Shown here: piece after piece, positions 17,763 to 26,799 of the stretch
Position numbering within the stretch: the first letter of the stretch is position 1
Layout of the letters: every line of letters begins with the position of its first letter
NCBI RefSeq assembly: GCF_030373245.1
Contig: NZ_JAUCZF010000001.1
Coordinates: 682,001 to 746,000 of the forward strand
Reading direction: 5' to 3'
Length of the DNA: 64,000 bases
DNA from: Hydrogenophaga sp.
GTDB lineage: Bacteria > Pseudomonadota > Gammaproteobacteria > Burkholderiales > Burkholderiaceae_C
Translations under genes and position numbers: made by a program
The notes under the pieces: model-generated
What the model was told of the DNA's origin: nothing
The model's database searches: none
Seen by the model: only the letters and a program-made list of their open reading frames with translations

Positions 17763-18761
17763 TTACTTCACCGATGCTCGCACCATCTCGGCGTCTTTGA
17801 GCAGGGCATCCACATCGGCGCCGAACTTCTCGCGCGCCTTGCCGTAGACCGGCTGAACCGCCGTGCGGAACGCGGCCACATTCGGCTTGGCGTTGACCTT
17901 GGCGCCCTTGGCTTCCATCTCTTTCAGCAGCTTGGCGTCGTTGCCTGAGATCAGCTCGCGGCTGAAGGTGGCGGCGACCCTGGCGGCCTCGCTCACCGCT
18001 TTCTGGTCGACTGGCGAAAGCTTTTGCCAGGTCTTCTCGCTGATCGCCAGCGGGATCGGGCTGTAGACGTGGTTGGTCAGCGTGACGTTGGGCGCGACTT
18101 CGTAGAACTTGTTGGAGTAGATGGTGTCGACCGGGTTTTCTTGACCCGCGACCGCGCCCTGCTGGATGGCCAGGTACACCTCGGGCAGCGGCATGATCTG
18201 GATGTTGAAACCCATGGCCTCCAACGTCCAGCGCATCATTTCGTTGGGGAAGGTGCGCAGCTTTTTGCCCTTGGCATCATCGGGCGACATCAGCGGCTCT
18301 TTGGTGGTCATGCTGCGAAAGCCGGCCTCCCAGGTGGCCAGGAAACGAAAACCTTTTTCCGGTGCCTTGGCGAACTGGTCCTGGATCCATTTGCTCTCGT
18401 CGTAGAGCTTCCAGCCTTGAGCGTAGCTGTCGACCATGAAGGGCATCATGGTCAGATTCAGACTGGGCAGCTGCGACGCGTACGAACCGGTGGCCGACAC
18501 GGTGAAGTCGATGCCGCCGAGTGCCAGCTGCTCGATGTTTTTCGGGTCATTGCCGAGCTGGCTGCAGCAGAAAACGTTGACCTTGTAGCGTCCCTGGGTC
18601 AGCTCTTCGACCTTCTTGGCAAAGACTTGGGCCGCGGCCTGACGCGCGCCGGATTGCTGGTCGGTGTGGCTGAACTTGAGCACGGTCTGCGCCGCCGCCG
18701 GCAGGCTCCAGGTGAGCAAGGCGGTGAGGGATGCACTGGCGATCAATGAAACTCGGGTCAT
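17763..18761 (-). CDS. TRAP transporter substrate-binding protein (DctP)
   Basis: A 332-residue periplasmic binding protein with signal peptide MTRVSLIASASLTALLTWSL...AAA. The conserved arginine region lies in DAKGKKLRTFPNEMM, which in DctP proteins contacts the substrate carboxylate, and GAVAGQENPVDTIYSNKFYE is the usual hinge signature. The substrate is therefore expected to be an organic acid, most likely a sugar acid given the operon. The start at 18761 follows AAGGAGACA. Confidence 0.94.
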   Translation of the reverse strand: MTRVSLIASASLTALLTWSLPAAAQTVLKFSHTDQQSGARQAAAQVFAKKVEELTQGRYKVNVFCCSQLGNDPKNIEQLALGGIDFTVSATGSYASQLPSLNLTMMPFMVDSYAQGWKLYDESKWIQDQFAKAPEKGFRFLATWEAGFRSMTTKEPLMSPDDAKGKKLRTFPNEMMRWTLEAMGFNIQIMPLPEVYLAIQQGAVAGQENPVDTIYSNKFYEVAPNVTLTNHVYSPIPLAISEKTWQKLSPVDQKAVSEAARVAATFSRELISGNDAKLLKEMEAKGAKVNAKPNVAAFRTAVQPVYGKAREKFGADVDALLKDAEMVRASVK

Positions 18762-18775
18762 GGTTGTCTCCTTCT

Positions 18776-19822
18776 TCAGGGGGTGGGGGAACTGGCAAAC
18801 GGGGATGACAGAGCGATACGCTGGCCGCTGTCGTGTGACTGGTAGATGGCCGCTTCGATTTCTCGGTTGCGCAGGTAATCGCGGCCCGCGTTCTCCAGCG
18901 GATCCCCGTTGTCGAGGTGGCGCAGAACATGGGCCTGCAGCGCGCGGCAGGCGCCGCCAAACGCGGTCTGATCGCCAGCGTCGTAAGCATGTGGCCGCTC
19001 TTCGCCCTGATGTGGCTTGAACCACAGGCGGGCATCGCCGTCCAGGCGCAACACACCGGCCGCTCCTTCGAGCCACATCTCGCCCATGGTGCGGCGTGGA
19101 TCGTGCGCCACGTGGTCGTTGAGCCGGTTGCCGTCGAACAGGCCGGTCGCCGCGTTGGCGAATTCAAAGATCACCAGTGCGGCGTCTTCGCCCGCGATCA
19201 CCGGGTTGAGGCGGCGCAGCCGCGCGGTGACGGCGACCACTTCTCCCATCAGGTAGCGGAAGGTGTCGACGTAGTGCACCCCGGTCTCTTTGACCAGCAA
19301 CTGCGCCTGGGTCTGGAAGTAGGGCTGGCGGTCCAGGTAGGCCCGTGGCCCCTGGCCATCGCCCGGACGCAGCCGAAACGTGATGCCGTGCAATCGGCCT
19401 AGAAAGCCCGCATCGAGCAATCGGCGGCACTCCCGGAACCAGGGCATGAAGCGGAAGTTTTCGTGCACCACCAGCGGCACTCCGGCTTGTTCGGCCTCAT
19501 GCACCAGCGCGCGCGCCTCGTCCAGGTGATTGCCGAAGGGCTTCTGGCAAATGATCGGCAAGCGGCGCCTCAGGGCGGCGCGAACCAGTGGCGCGTGGGC
19601 GCCGGGCGGCGTGCAGATGTCCACCACCGTGGGGGCGGTGGCATCCAGCAAACTTTCCCAGTCGGCGCTGACCCGATCAATTCCAAATCGCGCGCCCAGC
19701 GCCTCGGCCTTTTGGGTGTCGAGGTCACACAGACCGGCTCGCGCCACGCCGAGGTCTTGCCAGGCCTGCAGCTGGTGCGCAGCAAAATAGCCTGCGCCGG
19801 CGATGACGACACGGTGGCTCAT
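18776..19822 (-). CDS. Gfo/Idh/MocA-family NAD(P)-dependent oxidoreductase
   Basis: A 348-residue dehydrogenase with an N-terminal Rossmann fold (VIAGAGYFAAHQLQAW) and the EKP-like motif QKPFG at about residues 93-97 in place of the common EKP. The C-terminal alpha/beta domain holds KETGVHYVDTFRYL. Members oxidise or reduce sugars and cyclitols. It overlaps the upstream dehydrogenase by 4 bp. A role in making the lactone that the SMP-30 protein opens is a plausible inference. Confidence 0.9.
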   Translation of the reverse strand: MSHRVVIAGAGYFAAHQLQAWQDLGVARAGLCDLDTQKAEALGARFGIDRVSADWESLLDATAPTVVDICTPPGAHAPLVRAALRRRLPIICQKPFGNHLDEARALVHEAEQAGVPLVVHENFRFMPWFRECRRLLDAGFLGRLHGITFRLRPGDGQGPRAYLDRQPYFQTQAQLLVKETGVHYVDTFRYLMGEVVAVTARLRRLNPVIAGEDAALVIFEFANAATGLFDGNRLNDHVAHDPRRTMGEMWLEGAAGVLRLDGDARLWFKPHQGEERPHAYDAGDQTAFGGACRALQAHVLRHLDNGDPLENAGRDYLRNREIEAAIYQSHDSGQRIALSSPFASSPTP

Positions 19823-20910
19823 AGCCGGGCCACGACCGCTTCAGCGATGGCCTGGGTGCCACTCTGGCCACCGAAGTCGTAGGGCCTGACCGATTGCTCC
19901 AGAAACGCGCGGTGGACCGCCGACTCGATGATCGAGGCGCCGTCGAGCAACGCCGCGTCGGCGTGGCGTTCCCCCAGCCACTCCAGCATCATGGCCACCG
20001 ACAGGATCATGGCTGTGGGGTTGGCGATGCCTCGGCCTGCAATGTCAGGGGCGGTGCCGTGTGCGGGCTGGAACAGGCCGTGGTGATCGCCGATGTCACC
20101 CGAGGGCGCCATGCCCATGCTGCCGACCAGCGATGCAATCAGGTCGGACAGGATGTCGCCAAACATGTTCTCGGTCACGAGCACGTCGTAGGTCCAGGGC
20201 TTGAGCACCAGGTTGAGCGCCATCGCATCCACGTACGCGTGTTCGGTGGTGATCTGGGGGAAGTGCGTGGCGCGCTCCACGAACACCTCCCGCCAGAAGG
20301 CCATGGACCGAAACACGTTGGCCTTGTCCACATTGGTGAGCCGACCGGGGCGTCCGCGTGCGCGCCGCTGCTCGGTCAGCCGCAGCGCAAAGTCCACCAC
20401 GCGTGCCGTGCCCTTGCGGGAGATGCGCATGGTGTCGAAGGCAGCCGCGTTTTCGCCCTCGCCTTCGATCACGCCGCGGCCGCGCGCGTAAAACAGACCT
20501 TCGGTGTTTTCCCGCACCAGCACCATGTCGATCTGTGCGGCTCGGGGGTCGGACAGCGGCGTGGGCAGACCCGGCCAGGTCTTGATGGGGCGCACACCCG
20601 CGTAAAGATCCAGCGCAAAGCGGATGTCGAGCTGCGGGATCACCTCGGTGCCCTGGGCGTCGCGCACATGGGGCAGGCCCATGGCGCCGAACAGGATGGC
20701 GTCGGCGCGCCGGCACGCTTCGAGCACCGGCTCGGGCAGGGCCACGCCGGTGTCGGCGTAGTGTTGTGCGCCGGCGGCGTGGGGACTGGTCACGAAGCGC
20801 CGGCCAATGCGCGACTCCAGCGCACACAGCACCTCCAGCGCAGCCGCCATGACTTCGTGGCCGATACCGTCGCCCGGCAACACCGCGATCGAATAGCTGG
20901 ACCTGGGCAT
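19819..20910 (-). CDS. Isocitrate/isopropylmalate dehydrogenase family protein (tartrate/malate dehydrogenase-like)
   Basis: A 363-residue beta-decarboxylating dehydrogenase. LPGDGIGHEV opens the fold, LVRENTEGLFYARGRGV carries the substrate loop, and LSDLIASLVGSMGMAPSGD, then FQPAHGTAPDIAGRGIANP, are the metal and NAD sites. The arginine pattern differs from biosynthetic LeuB, and the catabolic setting suggests a tartrate, D-malate or related hydroxy-acid substrate. The ATG at 20910 overlaps the GntR stop (TGATG); a GTG three bases upstream is an alternative. Confidence 0.88.
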   Translation of the reverse strand: MPRSSYSIAVLPGDGIGHEVMAAALEVLCALESRIGRRFVTSPHAAGAQHYADTGVALPEPVLEACRRADAILFGAMGLPHVRDAQGTEVIPQLDIRFALDLYAGVRPIKTWPGLPTPLSDPRAAQIDMVLVRENTEGLFYARGRGVIEGEGENAAAFDTMRISRKGTARVVDFALRLTEQRRARGRPGRLTNVDKANVFRSMAFWREVFVERATHFPQITTEHAYVDAMALNLVLKPWTYDVLVTENMFGDILSDLIASLVGSMGMAPSGDIGDHHGLFQPAHGTAPDIAGRGIANPTAMILSVAMMLEWLGERHADAALLDGASIIESAVHRAFLEQSVRPYDFGGQSGTQAIAEAVVARL

Positions 20911-21584
20911 CACATCTGCGCGAGCTTGAAGCGCTCGAAGATGGCCAGCAGCTCGCGGCTGGCGCGGGCGCGGTGGGTGCGGTTGACCTCGGCGGCGCCG
21001 CGCGCATCGCCAGCGCGCAGGCGTTCCACGAGTTCGCGGTGGTCCTGGGTAGAGTTCACCGGCTTGGGTCGCAGCTTCAGGCTGAACATGCGGGCCCGGT
21101 GGGCGCGGTCCCAGTAGTTCCAGACCGTGGCCGCCAGCTGGCGGTTGCCGCTGAGTTCGATCAGACCTGCGTGGAAGCGCTCATCGGCTGCCGCCCAAGC
21201 GTCAAGGTCGTCGGCCGCGAGGGCTGCTTCCATGGCGTCGGTGGCCAGGGTGAGCGGCGCCAGCTCGGCCTCGCTGGGCTGGCGGCTCGCCACAATCTCG
21301 GCGGCCATGCACTCCAGTGCGGTGAGAATTTCGTAAATCTCCCGCATGTCGGTCGGTGACACCGGCAGCACCCGCATGCCATGGCGCGGCACCACCTCCA
21401 CCAAGCCATCGTTTTCCAGCCGAACCAGGGCTTCGCGCACCGGCGTGCGGCTCATGCCGAGGGCGAGCGCCACCTCTTGCTCCAGCGCGCGGTGGCCGGG
21501 TGGCCAGACGTTGTCGAGAATCCGGCGCCGGATCTGTTCGTAGGCGGTGTCGACCAGCGATACCGAGGTCAAGGCTAGGGTCAT
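20910..21584 (-). CDS. GntR-family regulator (FadR/FCD subfamily)
   Basis: A 224-residue transcription factor. The winged helix-turn-helix covers residues about 8-75 (LALGMSRTPVREALVRLENDG) and an FCD ligand domain follows with the metal-binding histidines expected near DERFHAGLIELSGN. It overlaps the lactonase gene by ATGA and probably represses its own operon through the palindrome at 22589-22601, with an operon substrate as inducer. The start at 21584 (MTLALTSVSLVDTAYEQI) is chosen for position and fold. Confidence 0.92.
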   Translation of the reverse strand: MTLALTSVSLVDTAYEQIRRRILDNVWPPGHRALEQEVALALGMSRTPVREALVRLENDGLVEVVPRHGMRVLPVSPTDMREIYEILTALECMAAEIVASRQPSEAELAPLTLATDAMEAALAADDLDAWAAADERFHAGLIELSGNRQLAATVWNYWDRAHRARMFSLKLRPKPVNSTQDHRELVERLRAGDARGAAEVNRTHRARASRELLAIFERFKLAQM

Positions 21585-22585
21585 GCAAAGCTCCAGTGGT
21601 GCGGCGCCAGTCCCGGCGCGGGCATGTTGAGGGTGTGCAACTGGTCGCCGAGCAGGCAGCCGAACACGCCGAGGCGGCGCTCGGGGCCGGCAAAGGCGAT
21701 GCTGGAAATGTTGCACAGGCGCTGGCTCTTCACGCCGTCGAGGTGCGGGCGGCCCAGCTCGCCATTCTGAAATGCGGCTTCGGTCCAGGCCAGGTGTACG
21801 GGGTCCACGTCCTGCAGCCAGATACGCTGGCTGCCATCGGGCGCGACGCGGATCAGGCGGTTGCTCACGATGCTGACCACCCAGAGGTCACCTTGCTCAT
21901 CAAAGGCCAGCCCATCGGGGTAGGTGCCGGCGCCGAAGGTGGTGAAGGTTTCGCGGGGTCCGAGCGAACCGTCAGGCGCCACCCGAAAGCGCGACACCCG
22001 GCGCCCAAAAGTTTCGTTCACGTACAGCCACCGACCTGTGGCGTCGAGCGCCACTTCGTTGGTGTAGCCCAGGCCGTCGGCCACGATGGCCGCGCCGCCT
22101 CCCGCATCGACACAGACAATGAATCCATTGGCCACGTCGCTGCGGTAGCCCTGCGCTCTCGGCGTCATGCGGGTGCTGACCGTGACCCAGGTGCGCCCGG
22201 CGCCGTCCTGCACCACAAAGTTGGTGGGGGGCAGATTTACCCCGTCGACCTGCATCAGCCAGGGGCGGATGCGGCCATCGCGGCTCAGGTGATACACGCC
22301 GCCATCGTTCTCACCGAGCTGGGTCACCAGAAAACTGCCGTCGGCCATCAGGGCGATGCCGTTGGGCCGCAGCGTGAGGCCGTCGACCATGGGCGGGGTA
22401 TAGAGCGTCTGGCGGCCGTCGGGTCGGGTGTGGGCCACACCGCCGCGCCAGTCGGCCGTGTAAAGATCGCCCGCCCGGGTGGCGAGCACACACTCCGGTC
22501 GCACCAACCCACCACCCACGGTGCCCAGCTTGGCCAGGTCGGTCACGGCAGTGGTTTCAGGGACAGGGATGTTGCACGGATTCAT
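21581..22585 (-). CDS. SMP-30/gluconolactonase family lactonase
   Basis: A six-bladed beta-propeller lactonase of 334 residues counted from MNPCNIPVPETTAV. The metal and substrate region NFVVQDGAGRTWVTVSTRM and the late AGTYPDGLAFDEQGDLWVVS motif mark the SMP-30 family, which hydrolyses sugar lactones to acids. Upstream ATGs at 22609 and 22621 would extend the protein, but a GntR-type palindrome lies between, so I favour 22585. It is the first gene of the eight-gene operon. Confidence 0.87.
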   Translation of the reverse strand: MNPCNIPVPETTAVTDLAKLGTVGGGLVRPECVLATRAGDLYTADWRGGVAHTRPDGRQTLYTPPMVDGLTLRPNGIALMADGSFLVTQLGENDGGVYHLSRDGRIRPWLMQVDGVNLPPTNFVVQDGAGRTWVTVSTRMTPRAQGYRSDVANGFIVCVDAGGGAAIVADGLGYTNEVALDATGRWLYVNETFGRRVSRFRVAPDGSLGPRETFTTFGAGTYPDGLAFDEQGDLWVVSIVSNRLIRVAPDGSQRIWLQDVDPVHLAWTEAAFQNGELGRPHLDGVKSQRLCNISSIAFAGPERRLGVFGCLLGDQLHTLNMPAPGLAPHHWSFA

Positions 22586-22588
22586 TAA

Positions 22589-22601
22589 TGTATACGTTAC
22601 A
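22589..22601. promoter_or_regulatory. Candidate GntR operator at the head of the sugar-acid operon
   Basis: TGTATACGTTACA holds mirrored TGTA/TACA arms with a five-base centre, four bases upstream of the lactonase ATG at 22585. TATACA within the leftward strand could be a -10, which would make the message nearly leaderless. FCD-type GntR regulators often bind such GTATAC-like sites. Confidence 0.5.
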
Positions 22602-22722
22602 GCATCCATTGACGCATGCACTCAGGATTTACCCGAATCGGCGTCAGATTTCCAGCCGACGCATCCGGCAACCTGTGCGCAGGCCAGGTGCGCGGACCCA
22701 GCAGGTATGCTCTGCACACCTC

Positions 22723-23283
22723 ATGGCCCTCAAATCCACCATCTTCAAAGCGAACCTGCAGATCGCCGACATCGATCACAGTTACTACGCCGACCACGCG
22801 CTCACCCTGGCCCGTCACCCCAGCGAGACAGACGAGCGCATGATGGTCCGGCTGGTGGCGCTGGCGATCCATGCCCACGAGCTGGTCGACACCTGCGGCG
22901 GCGATGGCACGCTGGCCTTTGGCGCTGGCCTGTCCGATCCCGATGATCCCGACGTGTCGCTGACCGACTACACCGGCCGCAAACGGATCTGGATCGAGGT
23001 GGGCCAGCCCGAAGACAAGCCGCTGGCCAAGGCCTGCAGCAAGGCTGACGCGGTTTTTGTCTACGCGTTCGGATCAGCAGCCGACGTGTGGTGGCGCGGG
23101 ATGGAGAACAAGGTTTCGCGCCTGGAGAAGTTGCAGGCCTGGCGCCTGCCCACCGAAGCCGCCCCCGCGCTGGCTGCCCTGGCCGAGCGCAGCATGCAGC
23201 TGCAGGCAACGGTTCAGGAGGGCGAGATCACGCTCTCCAGCACGCTGGGCAGCGTGCACATCGTGCCGCTGCGCTGGAAGTAG
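22723..23283 (+). CDS. yaeQ: YaeQ-family protein
   Basis: A 186-residue protein of the YaeQ family, which has a PD-(D/E)XK nuclease-like fold but no settled biochemical role. The readable family marks are KSTIFKANLQIADIDHSYYA at the start, then HPSETDERMMVRLVALAIHA and RKRIWIEVGQPEDKPLAKA. The E of WIEVGQ belongs to the nuclease-like core. It stands alone, divergent from the sugar-acid operon, with about 135 bp between them. Confidence 0.93.
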   Translation: MALKSTIFKANLQIADIDHSYYADHALTLARHPSETDERMMVRLVALAIHAHELVDTCGGDGTLAFGAGLSDPDDPDVSLTDYTGRKRIWIEVGQPEDKPLAKACSKADAVFVYAFGSAADVWWRGMENKVSRLEKLQAWRLPTEAAPALAALAERSMQLQATVQEGEITLSSTLGSVHIVPLRWK

Positions 23284-23324
23284 GCTCGGCCGCGCCGGTC
23301 GGAACCGTCCGCACAAGTCCTTCC

Positions 23325-23918
23325 TTAGCCGCCGTGCTTGCCGGCTTGCCAACCTCGCGCCCCCAGCACCTCGGACGCCAGTGCACTCGGCACGGCCTCC
23401 AGCGGCGTGGCCAGGGTGTCGTTCCATCGGTTGAGAAACGCAAACATCGCCACCACGCCCAGCAACTCCACGATTTCGCCGTCGCTCCAGTGCCGCTGCA
23501 GCTCGGCAAACTGGCTGTCGGTCACCGCATTGGGCTGCGAGGCGGCGGCCAGCGCAAAGTCCAGTGCAAGGCGCTCGCGTTCGCTGTAGTGCGCGCTGTT
23601 CGCGTAGGTCCAGGTATCGGCCAGCTTGGCATCGCTCACGCCAAAGTTTTTCGCGCCCAGCAGCGTATGGGCCTGGCAATACACACACCCTGCAGCCTGG
23701 CTGACCACATGTCCGACCAGCCGCCGAAAGCCCAGATCCACCTCGCCGGCGGGGTCCATCACCGCCGCATTCATCACCGCCAGCGCCTGCGCCAGCTTGG
23801 GTTTGCGTTGCATGGTGAGCACGCTGTTGGGCGTGAAGCCCAGTGTGCCCAGGAAAAAGTCGAAGTGAGGCTGCAGCTCGGGCGTGGTCTCTGGTGATAG
23901 CGGGGTCAATCGGGCCAT
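23325..23918 (-). CDS. Carboxymuconolactone decarboxylase/AhpD-like protein
   Basis: A 197-residue all-helical protein with the redox motif C78-V-Y-C81-Q-A-H84, as in AhpD-like peroxidases that use a CxxC pair and a nearby histidine as proton relay. The start at 23918 (MARLTPLSPETTPELQ) has an AAGGAGAAA site just upstream. Its likely role is peroxide or alkyl-hydroperoxide defence. The following gene on this strand encodes no obvious redox partner, so the electron donor is unknown. Confidence 0.88.
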   Translation of the reverse strand: MARLTPLSPETTPELQPHFDFFLGTLGFTPNSVLTMQRKPKLAQALAVMNAAVMDPAGEVDLGFRRLVGHVVSQAAGCVYCQAHTLLGAKNFGVSDAKLADTWTYANSAHYSERERLALDFALAAASQPNAVTDSQFAELQRHWSDGEIVELLGVVAMFAFLNRWNDTLATPLEAVPSALASEVLGARGWQAGKHGG

Positions 23919-23949
23919 GTTTTCTCCTTGGCCGCGATTGTGACCCCGC

Positions 23950-25257
23950 TCAGCGCCACATGGCCTGGTAGACACCGTCTGGATCGTGCCGCTTCGCCTG
24001 CACGGCAAGGTCAAACGCCCGCCCGCCGCGCGGATCGGTCCCGCGACCAGCGATGTACAGCCAGTTGCCGGTGTTGCTGTGCACATCAAAATCCAGCAGC
24101 TGCGATTCGAACCAGGCCGCGCCTGCGCGCCAGTCGCCACCCATTCCATGCATCCAGTAGCTGGCCACGATCTGGCGCATGCGGTTGGACAAAAATCCGG
24201 TGCGGCTCAGCTCGCGCATCCCGGCGTCGACCAGCAACTGTCCGGTCTGGCCAGCGCACCACTGCGCGAACTTGCTGGCGTTGAGCCTGGGCGCACGGTG
24301 TTCGGGTCGCTCAGAAAGGCCTTGCGCGCGGTACAGGCGACGTCCGTGCTTGCGGTGCATGAGTCGAAAGTGGTCGCGCCAGAGCAACTCGAACCACAGC
24401 CAGTAGCTGCCGTCGCTGGCCCCGCGTTCGGCTTCGAAGCTTAGCAAGGCCGCCAGGGCAGCGCGCGGCGACATCGCACCACTGGCCAGCCAGGGCGACC
24501 ATTTGCTGGAGAAGTCGGCGCCGCTGAGCTGGTTGCGCGTGGTCTTGTAGGTGTGGGGCAGATTGCGCGCCAGGTACTGCGCCAGATGGCCAAGGGCCGC
24601 GGTTTCACCGCCATTCCAGCTGGCTTGGCCGTAGGGGAAAGACGATCGGGCATCGATGGCACCCGGTGGCAAGGCCCCGGGTGCCGACAAGTGAAGTGGC
24701 CGCGCAAGGGCTTCGGGCCAAGGCGGGCAGCGCGTGGGTGCCGGCCGCGGCTCGGGCACCCGCACGCCTGCGCGCTCCACACCCTGGCGAAACACGGTGA
24801 ACACATCGGGCACCGCATGGGCCTCCCACGGGAGATCTGCAGGATCGAGCAAACTGGACTGCCAGACCGTCTGCACCGCCAGCCCCTTCGCTTCGAGCAC
24901 GGCGACCTCGGCCTGCTCATCCGGCGCAGCGATGTCCTCGGCCACCACCGCCACAGCGCCTGCCGATTGCGCCAGATCCAGCAAAGGCTGCGGCGACGGA
25001 TCGCGCAGCACCATCAAGCCGCTGCCCCATGCTCGCAGCGACCGGTCCAGATCGGCCAGTGCCTGATTCAGGAAGGCTTGGCGATGGGCGCCCGCGCGCG
25101 GCATGCCCCAGGGCGAAACACCCGACCAGCGTTCACCCGCCCACCACACGGGCAACCACGCCAGGCCTTTGCGCTCGGCGAGCGCCAGCGAGGCCTTCAG
25201 CGCCGCGTTGTCGTGCAGGCGCAGGTCGTGGCGAAACCAGTGCAGGACCGCCGGCAT
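23950..25257 (-). CDS. Cryptochrome DASH / photolyase
   Basis: A 435-residue FAD and antenna-pigment protein. The N-terminal photolyase domain begins VLHWFRHDLRLHDNAAL. FAD-domain signatures are TYKTTRNQLSGADFSSKWSP, ASGAMSPRAALAAL and YWLWFELLWRDHFRLM, the last being the DASH mark; NRMRQIVASYWMHGMGGDWR and DFDVHSNTGNWLYIAG complete it. DASH proteins repair cyclobutane dimers in single-stranded DNA and may sense light. The ATG overlaps the upstream gene's stop (TGATG). It is the third gene of a blc/photolyase-like/DASH block. Confidence 0.9.
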   Translation of the reverse strand: MPAVLHWFRHDLRLHDNAALKASLALAERKGLAWLPVWWAGERWSGVSPWGMPRAGAHRQAFLNQALADLDRSLRAWGSGLMVLRDPSPQPLLDLAQSAGAVAVVAEDIAAPDEQAEVAVLEAKGLAVQTVWQSSLLDPADLPWEAHAVPDVFTVFRQGVERAGVRVPEPRPAPTRCPPWPEALARPLHLSAPGALPPGAIDARSSFPYGQASWNGGETAALGHLAQYLARNLPHTYKTTRNQLSGADFSSKWSPWLASGAMSPRAALAALLSFEAERGASDGSYWLWFELLWRDHFRLMHRKHGRRLYRAQGLSERPEHRAPRLNASKFAQWCAGQTGQLLVDAGMRELSRTGFLSNRMRQIVASYWMHGMGGDWRAGAAWFESQLLDFDVHSNTGNWLYIAGRGTDPRGGRAFDLAVQAKRHDPDGVYQAMWR

Positions 25258-26786
25258 CAGAACAGGCTTTGTTGTGCCGCCTCGGCGGCCGAGCGCGTGC
25301 GTCCGGTCTGCTCGGCCGCCCGCGAGCGCGAGCCGTGACGGCGCACGATGTCGGCCTCGCCGGCTTTCACCTCGGGCAGGGCACGGCGTTGGTGCAACCG
25401 GGTCTTGGCCTCGCGCGTGGCCCGCTCCAGATCCACCACCGGCAGCGGCCAGTCCACCCCCACGCACACGCCGCAGCGCGCTTGCACAGACTCGGGCATG
25501 CGCCAGGGCTCGAACAGCCACGCATCGGGCACGCGCTGCAGCACGGGCAGCCAGCGACGCACGAAGTCGCCTTGCGGATCGTGGTCGCGCGCCTGTTTGA
25601 TGGGGTTGTAGACGCGGGTGGTGTTGATGCCGGTGGTGCCGCTCTGCATCTGCAGCTGGCTCCAGTGAATGCCGGGCTCGTAGTCCAGAAACTGCCGCGC
25701 CAGCCACTCGCCCACCGGCCGCCAGTGCAGCCACAGCGGGTACGACGCCACCGAGACCAGCATGGCGCGCATGCGGAAGTTGAGCCAACCGGTCTCGCGC
25801 AACATCGCCACGCACGCGTCAACCAGCGGCCATCCGGTGCGGCCTTCGGTGAGCGCGGAGAAGTGTGCCGGGTTGAAGTGATCTTCCCGCAAGCCGTCGT
25901 AGCCGCAGTGCAGGTTGCGCCACTCCAGTTCGGGCTCGTCTTCGAGCTTCTGGATGAAGTGGCAATGCCAGGCGAGCCGGCTCACAAAGGCTTCCAGGCC
26001 GAGCCGGTGGTGGCGCGCCTCAGGCGGCAACGTTGCCAGGCGCGCGCGCGTGGCCTGCACCACCTCGCGCAGGCTCAGGCACCCGTAGGCCAAGTAGGGC
26101 GAGAGCCGCGAACAGGCGGTGGGCGCCGAAAGGGGTGAAGAAATGCCGCCCCGATAGCTCAGGCTGCGCTCGTTCAGGAACTCGTGCAGCACCCGCGTCG
26201 CGTGCGTTCGACCTCCGCGTTGTCGCTGCGGGTGATCGCCCTCGCTCAGGCCCAGCGCCGCTGGGTGTGGTGCCTCCGGTTCGACCCAGGGCAAATTCTC
26301 CGAGCGCAGTCGCTCGGGCGCGAAGAGCTGAGGCGCCTGCACATGAGCTTCCCAATGCTGCGCCCAGCCGTCTCGGCTGGGCAGGCGCCGCACCACACCG
26401 AACTGCGACCACTCAGTCCAGACCACGCCCCGCTCGCGACACCAGCGCCGCACCGCCTGATCGCGGGAGTAGGTCACGCCGTTGCCGGTCTCTTCATGCG
26501 AATGAAGCTGGTCAAACGGCTGGGCCAGCATCAGCCGCTCCAGCACATCGGTCACTTCACCGGTGACCACCGTCAGCCGTGCTCCCCGCTCACTCAGCGA
26601 CCGATCCAGATCGCGCAGGCTTTCACGAACGAAGCGCAAGTGCTGGGTGGCGGCGTCAGACTGCCGCCAGACAACCGGCTCGACCACGTAAAGGCACAAC
26701 ACCGGACCCTGCTTCGCTGCAGCGGACAGGGCTGCGTGGTCGTGCATCCGCAAGTCGCGTTTGAACCAGACCACCTTGAGCGCCAT
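25257..26786 (-). CDS. Cryptochrome/photolyase-family flavoprotein
   Basis: A 509-residue photolyase-fold protein distinct from its DASH neighbour. It begins VVWFKRDLRMHDHAALSAAA and has the FAD pocket in GGISSPLSAPTACSRLSPYL and SRLAWHCHFIQKLEDEPELE, then GWLNFRMRAMLVSVASYPLW. A tail of about 60 residues rich in Arg and Glu follows. No C-terminal four-cysteine cluster is seen, so it is not an FeS-type bacterial cryptochrome. Whether it repairs DNA or signals light is open. Confidence 0.87.
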   Translation of the reverse strand: MALKVVWFKRDLRMHDHAALSAAAKQGPVLCLYVVEPVVWRQSDAATQHLRFVRESLRDLDRSLSERGARLTVVTGEVTDVLERLMLAQPFDQLHSHEETGNGVTYSRDQAVRRWCRERGVVWTEWSQFGVVRRLPSRDGWAQHWEAHVQAPQLFAPERLRSENLPWVEPEAPHPAALGLSEGDHPQRQRGGRTHATRVLHEFLNERSLSYRGGISSPLSAPTACSRLSPYLAYGCLSLREVVQATRARLATLPPEARHHRLGLEAFVSRLAWHCHFIQKLEDEPELEWRNLHCGYDGLREDHFNPAHFSALTEGRTGWPLVDACVAMLRETGWLNFRMRAMLVSVASYPLWLHWRPVGEWLARQFLDYEPGIHWSQLQMQSGTTGINTTRVYNPIKQARDHDPQGDFVRRWLPVLQRVPDAWLFEPWRMPESVQARCGVCVGVDWPLPVVDLERATREAKTRLHQRRALPEVKAGEADIVRRHGSRSRAAEQTGRTRSAAEAAQQSLF

Positions 26787-26799
26787 GGCCCACTCCAGA

